A stretch of DNA of 64,000 nucleotides, from positions 62,001 to 126,000 of the forward strand of contig CAZPMK010000001.1 of assembly GCA_964587915.1 (NCBI GenBank). The letters run 5' to 3'. Under the pieces are notes generated by a model. The model was not told the DNA's origin, ran no database searches, and worked only from the letters and a program-made list of their open reading frames with translations. This document shows, one piece after another, positions 41,727-49,532 of the stretch (positions within the stretch are counted from its first letter, which is position 1; the number at the start of each line of letters is the position of its first letter). This stretch comes from CAG-177 sp964587915 (GTDB lineage Bacteria; Bacillota; Clostridia; Oscillospirales; Acutalibacteraceae). Both the position numbers and the translations under genes were made by a program.

Positions 41727-42197
41727 TTATTCGGGGAGCTTGCAGGCATCTATCCATTTTTCGGCTCCGGAAAATTCAAACAGCTCCTCGCAGGTCAGCT
41801 CAACGGCACTGCTTGCACTTCCCGCCGCAGGAAAAACGGTGTCAAAGCGTTTGAGTGAGTCGTCGAGAAAAATGCGAACGCCGTCCTTTACCGCAAAGGG
41901 GCAAACGCCTCCCACGGGATGACCGACAAGCTCCAATTCCTCGTCGGCAGAAAGCATTTTCGCCTTGAAGCCGAAATTATCCTTGAATTTGCGGTTGTCA
42001 ACCTTGGCATCGCCTGCGGCAACAATCAGCATGGCACCGTCACCGCATTTGAAAGAAAGCGTTTTCGCTATTCTTGCGGGAATAACGCCGAGCACGGCGG
42101 CGGCAAGCTCAACCGTGGCGGAGGATTCGGTAAACTCCTGTATTCTGCTGTCTGCACCGAACCGTGAAAGATAATCTCTTACGGCTTGAACGGACAT
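41727..42197 (-). CDS. YbaK/EbsC-family protein (trans-editing deacylase-like)
   Basis: A 156-residue single-domain editing protein like ProX/YbaK, which removes wrongly attached amino acids from tRNA. The conserved lysine-rich segment lies at IAKTLSFKCGDGAMLIVAAGDAKVDNRKFK (about 45-75), and the motif GHPVGGVCPFAV near 96 is characteristic. ATG 42195-42197 has AAGGA 9 bases upstream, better than the earlier ATGs at 42201-42206. The gene lies between the terminator of the aminotransferase operon and the FGGY kinase (84-base gap). tRNA specificity is not visible. Confidence 0.88.
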   Translation of the reverse strand: MSVQAVRDYLSRFGADSRIQEFTESSATVELAAAVLGVIPARIAKTLSFKCGDGAMLIVAAGDAKVDNRKFKDNFGFKAKMLSADEELELVGHPVGGVCPFAVKDGVRIFLDDSLKRFDTVFPAAGSASSAVELTCEELFEFSGAEKWIDACKLPE

Positions 42198-42330
42198 ATT
42201 CATCATTCCTTTTGTTCGGGGGGAATCTGCACCGAAAGACAGAATGCCCCACTATCCTATTATTAGATACATTATAAATAATTTTAATGGGAAATACAAG
42301 AGGTAGACGAAAATTTCTTTGAAAGAGGGC

Positions 42331-42363
42331 AAAAAAATGCCGTACCTCCGAAGAAGTACGGCA
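42331..42363 (-). terminator. Terminator of the aminotransferase-transketolase operon
   Basis: On the minus strand TGCCGTAC pairs with GTACGGCA around a short loop (42338-42363) and is followed by seven T residues. It begins 13 bases past the stop of the last gene. Confidence 0.9.
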
Positions 42364-42376
42364 AGAAAATATTGAA

Positions 42377-43183
42377 TTATTGTGCGTAAGCACCGACCAT
42401 CATCATGTACGCACCTATCTGTGCACCGAATTCGGGAGCACCGTCCATGATGAGCTTGCTGTCCTTGGTGTAGTCAAGCATATCGGCAGTACCCATAAGG
42501 ATACCCAGAGCACTGTCGAGTGAGTCAAATCTCATGGTGAAGAACGGAAGAGCACGCTTGTAAACGCCTCTGCCTGCCTTTGATTTACCTGCCTTGACAC
42601 GGATGTAAGCGGAAATCTCGGGATATCCGTTTACTGCCCAGCCGTAAACTCTGTCGGGGCTCTTGAGCGCCCAATTGTGAATTTCCTCATGACCCTGCTT
42701 GTTGAGAGTGCTTATGCCGCTTGAAAGCAGGTAAAAATAGCACTTAACAAGGAGCTTTTTGGATTCTTCATCCTCGGGAGGCTCTTTTGCGGTAAGAAGC
42801 GAGGACATTTTAAGCAGCGTCATCATGAACGCCGCAAAAACTGCGGGCTTCTTTGTAATGCCCTTCATTGCGGGAAGCGTTGAAGGACCGATGTTTCCTT
42901 TGAAAAATGCGTTCATCGTCTCTATGCTCTTGAAGCAAAGCTCGATGTGAGGGTTCTCTGTTACCTTGTCGGTGTGGCAGAGCCATTCGCCGCTGTTGAC
43001 GACGAAATGAGTTGCAAACTTGCCCTCGGGAGCATCGGGGTCTTTTGCACTGACCTGAATAACCGCATGAGCGTGCTCGAATTTCTTTGAGAGCTTGGGG
43101 TCATCCATGGCAATGGTTTTGATAAGAGGAAGAACGGCACAAAGGAAAACTTTATTAGTTAATATATCTTCTCTTGAAGCCAT
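42377..43183 (-). CDS. Tandem SCP2-like protein A (lipid-binding-like)
   Basis: A 268-residue cytosolic protein with two consecutive segments resembling the sterol-carrier/SCP2 fold. Segment 1 (about 35-130) has strands HAVIQVSAKD and GKFATHFVVNSGEW, the FKSIETMNAFFKG helix and a GPSTLPAMKGITKK strand. Segment 2 (about 180-268) has AYIRVKAGKS, FFTMRFDSLDSALGILMGTADMLD and a final strand-helix KLIMDGAPEFGAQIGAYMMMVG. A helix block with TLLKMSSLL joins them. SCP2 domains bind acyl chains or sterols. The operon's first gene encodes a paralogous protein. It follows the second transketolase subunit gene by 38 bases and ends at a terminator. Lipid binding is inferred from fold pattern. Confidence 0.7.
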   Translation of the reverse strand: MASREDILTNKVFLCAVLPLIKTIAMDDPKLSKKFEHAHAVIQVSAKDPDAPEGKFATHFVVNSGEWLCHTDKVTENPHIELCFKSIETMNAFFKGNIGPSTLPAMKGITKKPAVFAAFMMTLLKMSSLLTAKEPPEDEESKKLLVKCYFYLLSSGISTLNKQGHEEIHNWALKSPDRVYGWAVNGYPEISAYIRVKAGKSKAGRGVYKRALPFFTMRFDSLDSALGILMGTADMLDYTKDSKLIMDGAPEFGAQIGAYMMMVGAYAQ

Positions 43184-43221
43184 ATAAATTCATCCTTTCT
43201 GCAATGCGGAGCGACGGGCAA

Positions 43222-44232
43222 TTACGCCTCGTCGTCCCAGTCGTCGTCAAGCTCGAAGTCCTTGCCCATAACCTCACGAACGGCGTCGATGATACCGTTC
43301 TGGTCGATGCCGAGCATGGACATGATATCCTCATGCAGACCGATGGGAGCGAACTTGTCGGGGATGCCGAGCTGCTTGAATGCACAGCCCTTGCCGGCTT
43401 CAACGATAACCTCGGCAACTGCACTGCCGAGACCGCCGAGAATGTTGTGGTCCTCAACGGTGATTATGCGGCGGGTATCCATGACTGCCTTGATGATGGC
43501 TTCCTTGTCGATGGGCTTAATGGTGTGCATATTGAGAACTCTGATTTTGAGTCCGTCGGCATTTTCAAGGAATTTTGCAGCCTGAAGAGCCTGGAATACG
43601 CATGAACCGCAAGCGATGATGGTGAGGTCGGAGCCTTCATTTACGGTGACTGCCTTGCCAACCTCGAAGCCGTAGTCGGAGTTTTCGTAAAGAACTCTGT
43701 CAAAGCCTCTGTTTATACGAATGTAGTAGGGGCCGAAATTCTCATATGCGGCGTTTACTGCATTGTAGGTTTCAATACCGTCTGCGGGGCAGATAACGGT
43801 GAGATTCGGGAGCGAACGGCAAACGGCAAGATCGCAGATTGCGTGATGCGTTGAGCCTGCCTGACCGAAAGAGGTACCTGCGTGCGTTGCTATGATTTTA
43901 GCATTAACGTTCTGATAGCAGATATCTGTGTGAAGCTGGTCGGCACTTCTGAGAGAAGCAAATACCGAGAAGGTGGAAAGGAAAGGAACAAGTCCTGCCT
44001 TTGCCATGCCGGCTGCCATACCGAACATATTTTGTTCTGCAATACCGACGTTGAAGAATCTGTCGGGGAATTTTTCGCCGAACAGACCGATTTTTGTTGA
44101 TTTACCGAGGTCTGCGGTAAGAGCAACTACCTCGGGATGCTTTTCGCCAAGCTCGCAAAGAGCCTTGCCGTATATTTCAGCGGTCGCAAACTGAGTGGAT
44201 TCAGCGGCGGTATAGGTCATTCCTCCTGCCAT
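43222..44232 (-). CDS. Transketolase, C-terminal subunit
   Basis: A 336-residue half transketolase containing the pyrimidine-binding and C-terminal domains. The TPP-activating glutamate lies in GIAEQNMFGMAAG (about 65-77), and the substrate loop THAGTSFGQAGSTHHAICDLA near 115 has the His residues of the active site. LRIRVLNMHTIKPID and VEDHNILGGLGSAVAEV are typical of the last domain. ATG 44230-44232 follows the N-subunit stop by two bases; AAGGAGG is just upstream. An acidic tail (FELDDDWDDEA) is unusual. Its natural ketose and acceptor are unknown. Confidence 0.92.
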   Translation of the reverse strand: MAGGMTYTAAESTQFATAEIYGKALCELGEKHPEVVALTADLGKSTKIGLFGEKFPDRFFNVGIAEQNMFGMAAGMAKAGLVPFLSTFSVFASLRSADQLHTDICYQNVNAKIIATHAGTSFGQAGSTHHAICDLAVCRSLPNLTVICPADGIETYNAVNAAYENFGPYYIRINRGFDRVLYENSDYGFEVGKAVTVNEGSDLTIIACGSCVFQALQAAKFLENADGLKIRVLNMHTIKPIDKEAIIKAVMDTRRIITVEDHNILGGLGSAVAEVIVEAGKGCAFKQLGIPDKFAPIGLHEDIMSMLGIDQNGIIDAVREVMGKDFELDDDWDDEA

Positions 44233-44234
44233 GA

Positions 44235-45104
44235 TCAGACGCCCTCCTTTTCTGCACGAGCTACACGCTTAGCGTAATGGTTTTTGAGGCTCTCCTGAGC
44301 CTTTGCGTACTTGTCATCATCAATTGCACCGTAGTGCCAGAGATAATTGTCCTCCATGTAATCAATACCCTCACCCTTGATGGTGTTGGCGATTATCATA
44401 ACGGGAGCACCCTTGTTTTCAAGAGCAAAATCAATAGCCTCGGAAAGCTCGTTGAAGTTATGACCGTCAACCTCTTTAACAACGAAGCCGAATGCACGCC
44501 ACTTGTCGGCAAAGGGTTCGAGAGCCATAACGTCCTCGGTTCTGCCGTCTATCATGCACTTGTTGCGGTCAACGAAGGTGATAACGTTGTCTACCTTGAA
44601 ATGAGCGGCAGACATTGCGGCCTCCCAGTTGGAGCCTTCATCGCATTCACCGTCGCCGAGAATGCAGTAGGTCTTGTAATCCTTACCGAGAACTCTTGCG
44701 GCAAGAGCGGTACCTACGGCAATGGGAAGTCCGTGACCGAGTGAACCGGTCGAAGCGTCAACGCCGACAACCTTGTTGGAGTCAAGGTGAATACCCATCT
44801 TTGAATTGGTAAGGTTGAAGGTCTTGAGCTGTTCCTTGTCGTTGAAGCCGAGCTCGCAAAGAAGGCTGGCGTAAGCAACGCCCGAGTGACCCTTGCTGAG
44901 AATGAAGCGGTCTCTGTCCTCCCAATCGGGGTTGGAAACGTCGATCTTCATGTACTTGTAGTAAAGAATGGTGAGCATATCCATAACGCTCATGCCGCCG
45001 CCGATATGGGCACTGCCTGCCCAATAAGTCGTGTCAAGGCAGAGGTTGCGAAGCTCAAAGGCTTTCTTTTCGAGAGCCAGCCATTCCTGCTTTGATAATG
45101 CCAT
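44235..45104 (-). CDS. Transketolase, N-terminal (TPP-binding) subunit
   Basis: A 289-residue half transketolase with the TPP pyrophosphate motif GDGECDEGSNWEA near 150-162 followed by NKCM. His residues in AHIGGGMS (about 31) and KGHSGVAYA (about 72) belong to the active site. It forms a split enzyme with the following gene, as in many prokaryotes. Transketolases move a two-carbon ketol unit between a ketose and an aldehyde. In this operon the partners are an aminotransferase and two SCP2-like proteins rather than pentose-phosphate enzymes, so a specialised acceptor is likely. Confidence 0.93.
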   Translation of the reverse strand: MALSKQEWLALEKKAFELRNLCLDTTYWAGSAHIGGGMSVMDMLTILYYKYMKIDVSNPDWEDRDRFILSKGHSGVAYASLLCELGFNDKEQLKTFNLTNSKMGIHLDSNKVVGVDASTGSLGHGLPIAVGTALAARVLGKDYKTYCILGDGECDEGSNWEAAMSAAHFKVDNVITFVDRNKCMIDGRTEDVMALEPFADKWRAFGFVVKEVDGHNFNELSEAIDFALENKGAPVMIIANTIKGEGIDYMEDNYLWHYGAIDDDKYAKAQESLKNHYAKRVARAEKEGV

Positions 45105-45152
45105 ATGATGTTCCTCCTTATATATTCATAAGCGGACTGCCCGCTTTGTTTC

Positions 45153-46415
45153 TCAGTTGCGTTCGGGGTGGTTCTTGCGAAGAGTATTGAATGCGTCCTC
45201 AGCCACTTCAAGAGTGTGCTTGATATCGTCGTCGGTGAGGGAAGCGTTCATGAAATGGTTGTGGTGGTTCGTCATGAAAATGCCTCTCTTAACCATTTCG
45301 GCTATCCATTCCTGATGAAGCATGAGTGAATTGTCATCCTTGAGCATGAGATAGAACAATGCCGGCTCGCCGCTTACGGAAAGATTGAAGCCGTTGTTAG
45401 CCGCCGCCGCCTTGAGACCGTCGGTGAGCTTGATGCCCTTTTCACGGAACATTGCGGGAGTGTTGAGCTTCTTCATTTTTTCGATGCAAGCAATACCTGC
45501 CGCAAAGGGAATGGCACTCATCCAGTAGCTTCCCGTGTAAGAAAGACCGCTGATGGAGCTCTTGAGCCATTCTTTACCGCAAAGAGCGGAAACGTTCCAG
45601 CCGTTAGCAAGAGCCTTGCAGAAGCAGATGAGGTCTGCCTCGAAGCCGTAATAGTGGTCGGAGCCTGCAAGGTCAAGTCTGAAGCCGGCTCTTACGTCGT
45701 CTATGATAAGAACGATGCCCTTTTCGGTGCAGAGCTTGCGAACCTTCTGCCAATAGCCCTCTGCGGGGAGAACGTTATCGGCAAAGTTACCGTGAAGATA
45801 GGGAGTTGAAATGAATGCGGCAATCTCGCCCTCGTTTTCTTCAACAACCTTCTTCAAGCCGTCAAAGTCGTTCCAGTCAACATAGAGGTTGTTTGCAACG
45901 TCCTCGGGGATAACGCCGGGATAGTCGAGCTTTTGGCACCAAGGTGCAACGCCGTGATAGAAGCCGTTTACGAAGATGATTTTCTTCTTGTGAGTTGCGG
46001 CTCTTGCGGTCATTATTGCGGCTGTGGTGGTATCGCCGCCGTTCTTTGCAAAGAATGCCCAATCGGCGGTTGCAACGGTGTCAACAAGGCACTCTGCAAA
46101 TTCGATTATCTTTGTTGAGGGAGCGGTGACACAGTTCTCAATTTTAGCCTGAGCCATTGCCGCGGCGTCAACATCGGGATCATTGTATCCGAGAACGTTC
46201 GGACCGTATGCACACATATAATCTATGAACTTATTTCCGTCAACATCCCAGAAATAAGAGCCTTTAGCCTTTTGGCTGAAAAGAGGGTAAGCGGAAACGG
46301 GAATGCAGCAGCCCTCGGCAGGACCCTGATGACCGTAAAGACCCGAGGGAATTACCTTTGCCGCTCTTTTGAAAAGCTCCGTGCTTTTTTCATATGTATT
46401 GATTTTGAAACTCAT
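45153..46415 (-). CDS. Class III PLP aminotransferase (GSA-aminotransferase-like)
   Basis: A 420-residue fold-type I PLP enzyme related to glutamate-1-semialdehyde and omega-aminotransferases. The small domain starts FKRAAKVIPSG. PLP contacts are seen in FFAKNGGDTTTAAIMTARA (about 121-139, phosphate binding), IIDDVRAGFR (about 238-246, Asp) and ICFCKALANGWNVS (catalytic Lys about 267). Enzymes of this class aminate aldehydes or ketones, or move amino groups within a molecule. The neighbouring transketolase could produce a ketone substrate. It is second in the operon, 13 bases after the SCP2-like gene. It is not hemL, as no other heme genes are near. Confidence 0.9.
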   Translation of the reverse strand: MSFKINTYEKSTELFKRAAKVIPSGLYGHQGPAEGCCIPVSAYPLFSQKAKGSYFWDVDGNKFIDYMCAYGPNVLGYNDPDVDAAAMAQAKIENCVTAPSTKIIEFAECLVDTVATADWAFFAKNGGDTTTAAIMTARAATHKKKIIFVNGFYHGVAPWCQKLDYPGVIPEDVANNLYVDWNDFDGLKKVVEENEGEIAAFISTPYLHGNFADNVLPAEGYWQKVRKLCTEKGIVLIIDDVRAGFRLDLAGSDHYYGFEADLICFCKALANGWNVSALCGKEWLKSSISGLSYTGSYWMSAIPFAAGIACIEKMKKLNTPAMFREKGIKLTDGLKAAAANNGFNLSVSGEPALFYLMLKDDNSLMLHQEWIAEMVKRGIFMTNHHNHFMNASLTDDDIKHTLEVAEDAFNTLRKNHPERN

Positions 46416-46428
46416 TTTCGCAGCCTCC

Positions 46429-47187
46429 TTATGCTAAATAAACAGCAACTCTGTCGAGTATTCTGTTAAGGTTATCGAGCATGGAGATCATGCCCTTCAT
46501 GACGATATCACCCGTGCCTATGCAGGCAATGGCGTTGATTTTGCCGTCAAAGAGGTCTCTTGCAAGCTCTATTGAAGCAAATTCCATAATGGCTCTCGGA
46601 TTGTCGCTGGGCTTTTTGAGAGCAAGGAGTCTGTGATTCTTAACTCTGATGGTGGTGCTTGCCGTGTCTTTGATGCTGAACGAGATTTCACCGTCTACCA
46701 TGTGGTCGGCGGAGAACTTGCCTATTTCGTCATTGTTGCCTATCTGTGCAACTGCAACGGTGATGGTGTTGAGCAGAAGCAGGGTGCTGATTCTGAAGAA
46801 ATCGGGATCCTTGAGGTCTTCCTCGGAGGGTCTGAGATACTTGTTGAGAAGATCCGTGAGACCGATGAAATCCTTGAGCAGGAAGCCGATATGGAGAAAT
46901 CCCTTTGAGGGGATGGGGGTAACGGTGCCGTCGATAAGACCGTTGAACTTCTCACAAGAGGAGAAGGGGAGCTTGACGTCACACTTGGTGCATCCCTGGT
47001 CCATTCTGCATTTGCCGTTGGCAAACGTGATGGTGGCACTCGGACCGCCCTTGACCTCAAAGCCTACGGAAAGGGGCTTTTTATTGGTCAGCAGACTGCT
47101 CGCTTCGGGAGCAAGTTCGCAGAGGTTTTCGAGAGTACCGAGGATGGCGTAAAGATTGATGTACGCCAGAGTTTTCTGATCAATCAT
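46429..47187 (-). CDS. Tandem SCP2-like protein B (lipid-binding-like)
   Basis: A 252-residue cytosolic protein with two SCP2-like repeats. Repeat 1 (about 25-110) has SVGFEVKGGPSATITFANG, a CRMDQGCTKCDVKLPF strand (three cysteines) and GLIDGTVTPIPSKGFLHIG. Repeat 2 (about 160-252) has GEISFSIKDTASTTIRVKNH, IMEFASIELARDLFDGKINAIACIGTG and a closing amphipathic helix (MISMLDNLNRILDRVAVYLA). It is the first gene of the operon and is a paralogue, by pattern, of the last one. The cysteines C-x4-C-x2-C could bind a metal or an acyl group. Acyl-lipid binding is inferred from the fold, and no enzyme motif is seen. The ribosome site is AAGGAGG. Confidence 0.7.
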   Translation of the reverse strand: MIDQKTLAYINLYAILGTLENLCELAPEASSLLTNKKPLSVGFEVKGGPSATITFANGKCRMDQGCTKCDVKLPFSSCEKFNGLIDGTVTPIPSKGFLHIGFLLKDFIGLTDLLNKYLRPSEEDLKDPDFFRISTLLLLNTITVAVAQIGNNDEIGKFSADHMVDGEISFSIKDTASTTIRVKNHRLLALKKPSDNPRAIMEFASIELARDLFDGKINAIACIGTGDIVMKGMISMLDNLNRILDRVAVYLA

Positions 47188-47244
47188 TTTGATTTCCTCC
47201 TTATGTTATGCGAAAGTAGACTCCCGCATTTATATATTCAATTT

Positions 47245-47273
47245 ATTTTAGCAGAGATTTCTGTCAATGTCAA
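47245..47273 (-). promoter_or_regulatory. Promoter of the SCP2/aminotransferase/transketolase operon
   Basis: On the minus strand TTGACA (47268-47273), 17 bases, TAAAAT (47245-47250), about 60 bases before the start codon of the first gene. It is a strong consensus promoter. A second TTGACA overlaps the spacer (47262-47267). Confidence 0.8.
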
Positions 47274-47334
47274 CAAAAAATACTCTTCCAATTGAAAAAA
47301 ATACAGTAAAAAAACTAATTGCAGGATTTTGGAC

Positions 47335-48024
47335 TTAAAAAAGAATGACAAATTCCTCTATAAGCCGTGCCGCATTTGAGGCGGCGACGGGCAAGAATTC
47401 GTTGTATGACATATGAGACGAGCCGTCGGCACAGTCGGAAACGGCACGAACCACGCAGAAAGGAACGGCGTTTGTAAAGCAGACCTGAGCTATTGCGGCA
47501 CCCTCCATTTCACACACCGATGCATTGAACATATCAACGATATATTTTTTCTTTTCGGCACTTGCAACGAATTGATCTCCCGAGGCGATGATTCCGCGAA
47601 CGGTCTTTACTCCGTCGAGTTTTTCGGCGGCTTTTTCGAGAACGGAAACAACCTTTTCATCGGCGGGAATATTTACGATGTTCAGCCCCGAAATAAGTCC
47701 GACGGGATCTCCGAGAGGAGAGGTGTCCATGTCATGCTGTACAAGACTTTCACCGATTGCGATATCGCCTATGGAAAGCCGAGTGTCGAGGCTTCCGCCG
47801 ACCCCCGTGTTTATGATGCATTCGGGAGAATATTTGAGAATCATTGTTTGGGTACACATTGCGGCGGCAACCTTGCCTATTCCGCAGGCGGCAATTACGA
47901 TTTTCTTTCCGTGAAGAGTGCCGCTTACGTATTCAACGCCGCTCACCGTTTCGGCGGTCTTGTTTTCCATGAGTGATTTTACCTTTTCGACTTCAATGTG
48001 CATTGCACCGATTATTCCGAGCAT
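47335..48024 (-). CDS. mtnN: 5'-methylthioadenosine/S-adenosylhomocysteine nucleosidase
   Basis: MtnN hydrolyses methylthioadenosine and S-adenosylhomocysteine, giving S-ribosylhomocysteine (the precursor of AI-2) and adenine. The 229-residue protein is the normal size. Active-site residues are Glu in IGAMHIEVE (about 12), CEMEGAAIAQ (about 170-180, catalytic Glu) and RAVSDCADG (about 193-201, catalytic Asp). NTGVGGSL lies near 77. It is a single minus-strand gene, with an ACGGAGG site before the ATG. Confidence 0.96.
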   Translation of the reverse strand: MLGIIGAMHIEVEKVKSLMENKTAETVSGVEYVSGTLHGKKIVIAACGIGKVAAAMCTQTMILKYSPECIINTGVGGSLDTRLSIGDIAIGESLVQHDMDTSPLGDPVGLISGLNIVNIPADEKVVSVLEKAAEKLDGVKTVRGIIASGDQFVASAEKKKYIVDMFNASVCEMEGAAIAQVCFTNAVPFCVVRAVSDCADGSSHMSYNEFLPVAASNAARLIEEFVILF

Positions 48025-48122
48025 TTTTGAAACCTCCGTAATTTTCTTGTTTTAACGGATTCATTTTATCATGTGTGCGAATAAATATCAACAAAAATAA
48101 ACAAATGTTGCACAAAAATATG

Positions 48123-48151
48123 TTGCTAAATATTCATAGATATGTTATAAT
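48123..48151 (+). promoter_or_regulatory. Promoter of rmuC
   Basis: TTGCTA (48123-48128), a 17-base spacer and TATAAT (48146-48151) with an extended TGT just upstream. Confidence 0.6.
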
Positions 48152-48193
48152 TCTTTAATAATGCGTACTTTTTTAAGAAAGGGAGAGGCGAAT

Positions 48194-49498
48194 TTGGAAA
48201 TATATATCGTAATCGCACTTCTTGCGGCGGTGATAATAATGCTTGCGGTTCTGCTTGCCCGCCAAGGCAAAAAGGACGATTCTCAGTTGCAAACAAAAAT
48301 AGATTCCCTCTCGGCATCTCTCGGCTCGGAATTTGAACGGAGCAGGCGTGAAAGTGCCGACTCTCAGCGAGATATGCGTGAAGAGACCGCAAAATCAATC
48401 GGAGAGATGAGTGCAAGGCTCGAACGGCTCCGTCTTGAAAATATCGACAGACAGAACAAAACCGAAAGGACACTTATAGAATCCCTTGCGGAAATCCGTC
48501 TTAACAATGCACGCCAGAGCGAAAAGCAGAGCAAGGAGCTCTCCGAGGCGGTGGACAGACTGCGTGAAAGCAACGAAAACAAGCTCGAGCAGATGCGTCT
48601 CACCGTTGACGAAAAGCTGACCTCAACTCTTTCGCAACGGCTTGACAGCTCATTCAAAACCGTTTCCGACAGGCTCGAAAGCGTATATAAATCTCTCGGC
48701 GAGATGAAGGAGCTTTCAAACGGTGTTACGGCGAACGTCACAACGCTCAACCGAGTGCTTACCAATGTCAAGGCGAGAGGCACTTGGGCTGAAATCCAGC
48801 TCGGAGCAATTCTTGATCAGACCATACCCGGAATGTACGAAACGAATTTTGCTTGCGTTCCCAATTCAAAGGACAGAGTGGAATTTGCCGTTCGTATACC
48901 GTCAAGCGACGGTGAAAGAACAACGTATCTTCCGATAGATTCAAAATTTCCCATGGAGGATTATGTTCGTCTTTGCAATGCCGCAGATGAAGCAGATGCA
49001 CAGGCACTTGCGGCGGCAAGAAAGGCGTTGGAGGCAAGGGTGACGGCGGAGGCTCGAACGGTATCGAAATACATAAACGTTCCGCTGACAACGCCGTTTG
49101 CGATAATGTACCTTGCCACGGAGGGACTTTACGCCGAAATTGCATCGTCCCGAAGCGGAATAGCGGAAAAGCTCCAAAGCGAGTTTAACGTAATGATAGC
49201 GGGACCGTCAACAATAACGGCGTTGCTCAATTCTCTTTCTCTCGGCTTCAGAGCCGTTGCCATAAACGAAAAGGCAAACGAGGTTCGTCTGCTTCTTGCG
49301 GCGGCACGGGTACAGTACGATAAATTCGGCATTGTTCTGCGTAAGGCAAGACAGAAAATAGACGAAGCGGGCAAGTCACTCGATGAAGCGGATAAACGCA
49401 ACGAGATAATCCGCAAAAAGCTCGGCAAGGCGGGCGAGCTTGACGGAACAAGTGCCGCCGACATTCTCGGCTTGGAAGAAGATAATTCGGATATATAA
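48194..49498 (+). CDS. rmuC: DNA recombination protein RmuC
   Basis: A 434-residue protein with an N-terminal membrane helix (about 2-22), a long coiled-coil region (about 25-165, rich in R, E, S and L), and the RmuC domain from about 180. Its marks are VKARGTWAEIQLGAILDQTIPG near 190, YLPIDSKFPMEDY near 240 and MIAGPSTITALLNSLSLGFR near 333. RmuC limits inversions and is thought to act in recombination at the membrane. TTG 48194 follows GGGAGAGG by 5 bases; the ATG at 48161 has no ribosome site and would put a charged segment before the membrane helix. It is followed by the GH3 gene after 34 bases. Confidence 0.93.
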   Translation: MEIYIVIALLAAVIIMLAVLLARQGKKDDSQLQTKIDSLSASLGSEFERSRRESADSQRDMREETAKSIGEMSARLERLRLENIDRQNKTERTLIESLAEIRLNNARQSEKQSKELSEAVDRLRESNENKLEQMRLTVDEKLTSTLSQRLDSSFKTVSDRLESVYKSLGEMKELSNGVTANVTTLNRVLTNVKARGTWAEIQLGAILDQTIPGMYETNFACVPNSKDRVEFAVRIPSSDGERTTYLPIDSKFPMEDYVRLCNAADEADAQALAAARKALEARVTAEARTVSKYINVPLTTPFAIMYLATEGLYAEIASSRSGIAEKLQSEFNVMIAGPSTITALLNSLSLGFRAVAINEKANEVRLLLAAARVQYDKFGIVLRKARQKIDEAGKSLDEADKRNEIIRKKLGKAGELDGTSAADILGLEEDNSDI

Positions 49499-49532
49499 TA
49501 TATGATACATGATTAAAGGAGGAACATCCCCG

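Noticed and set aside
44230..44240. Split transketolase considered as a frameshifted single gene
   Set aside because: The first half ends at a normal stop, the second begins with ATG behind AAGGAGG, and split transketolases are common in bacteria and archaea.
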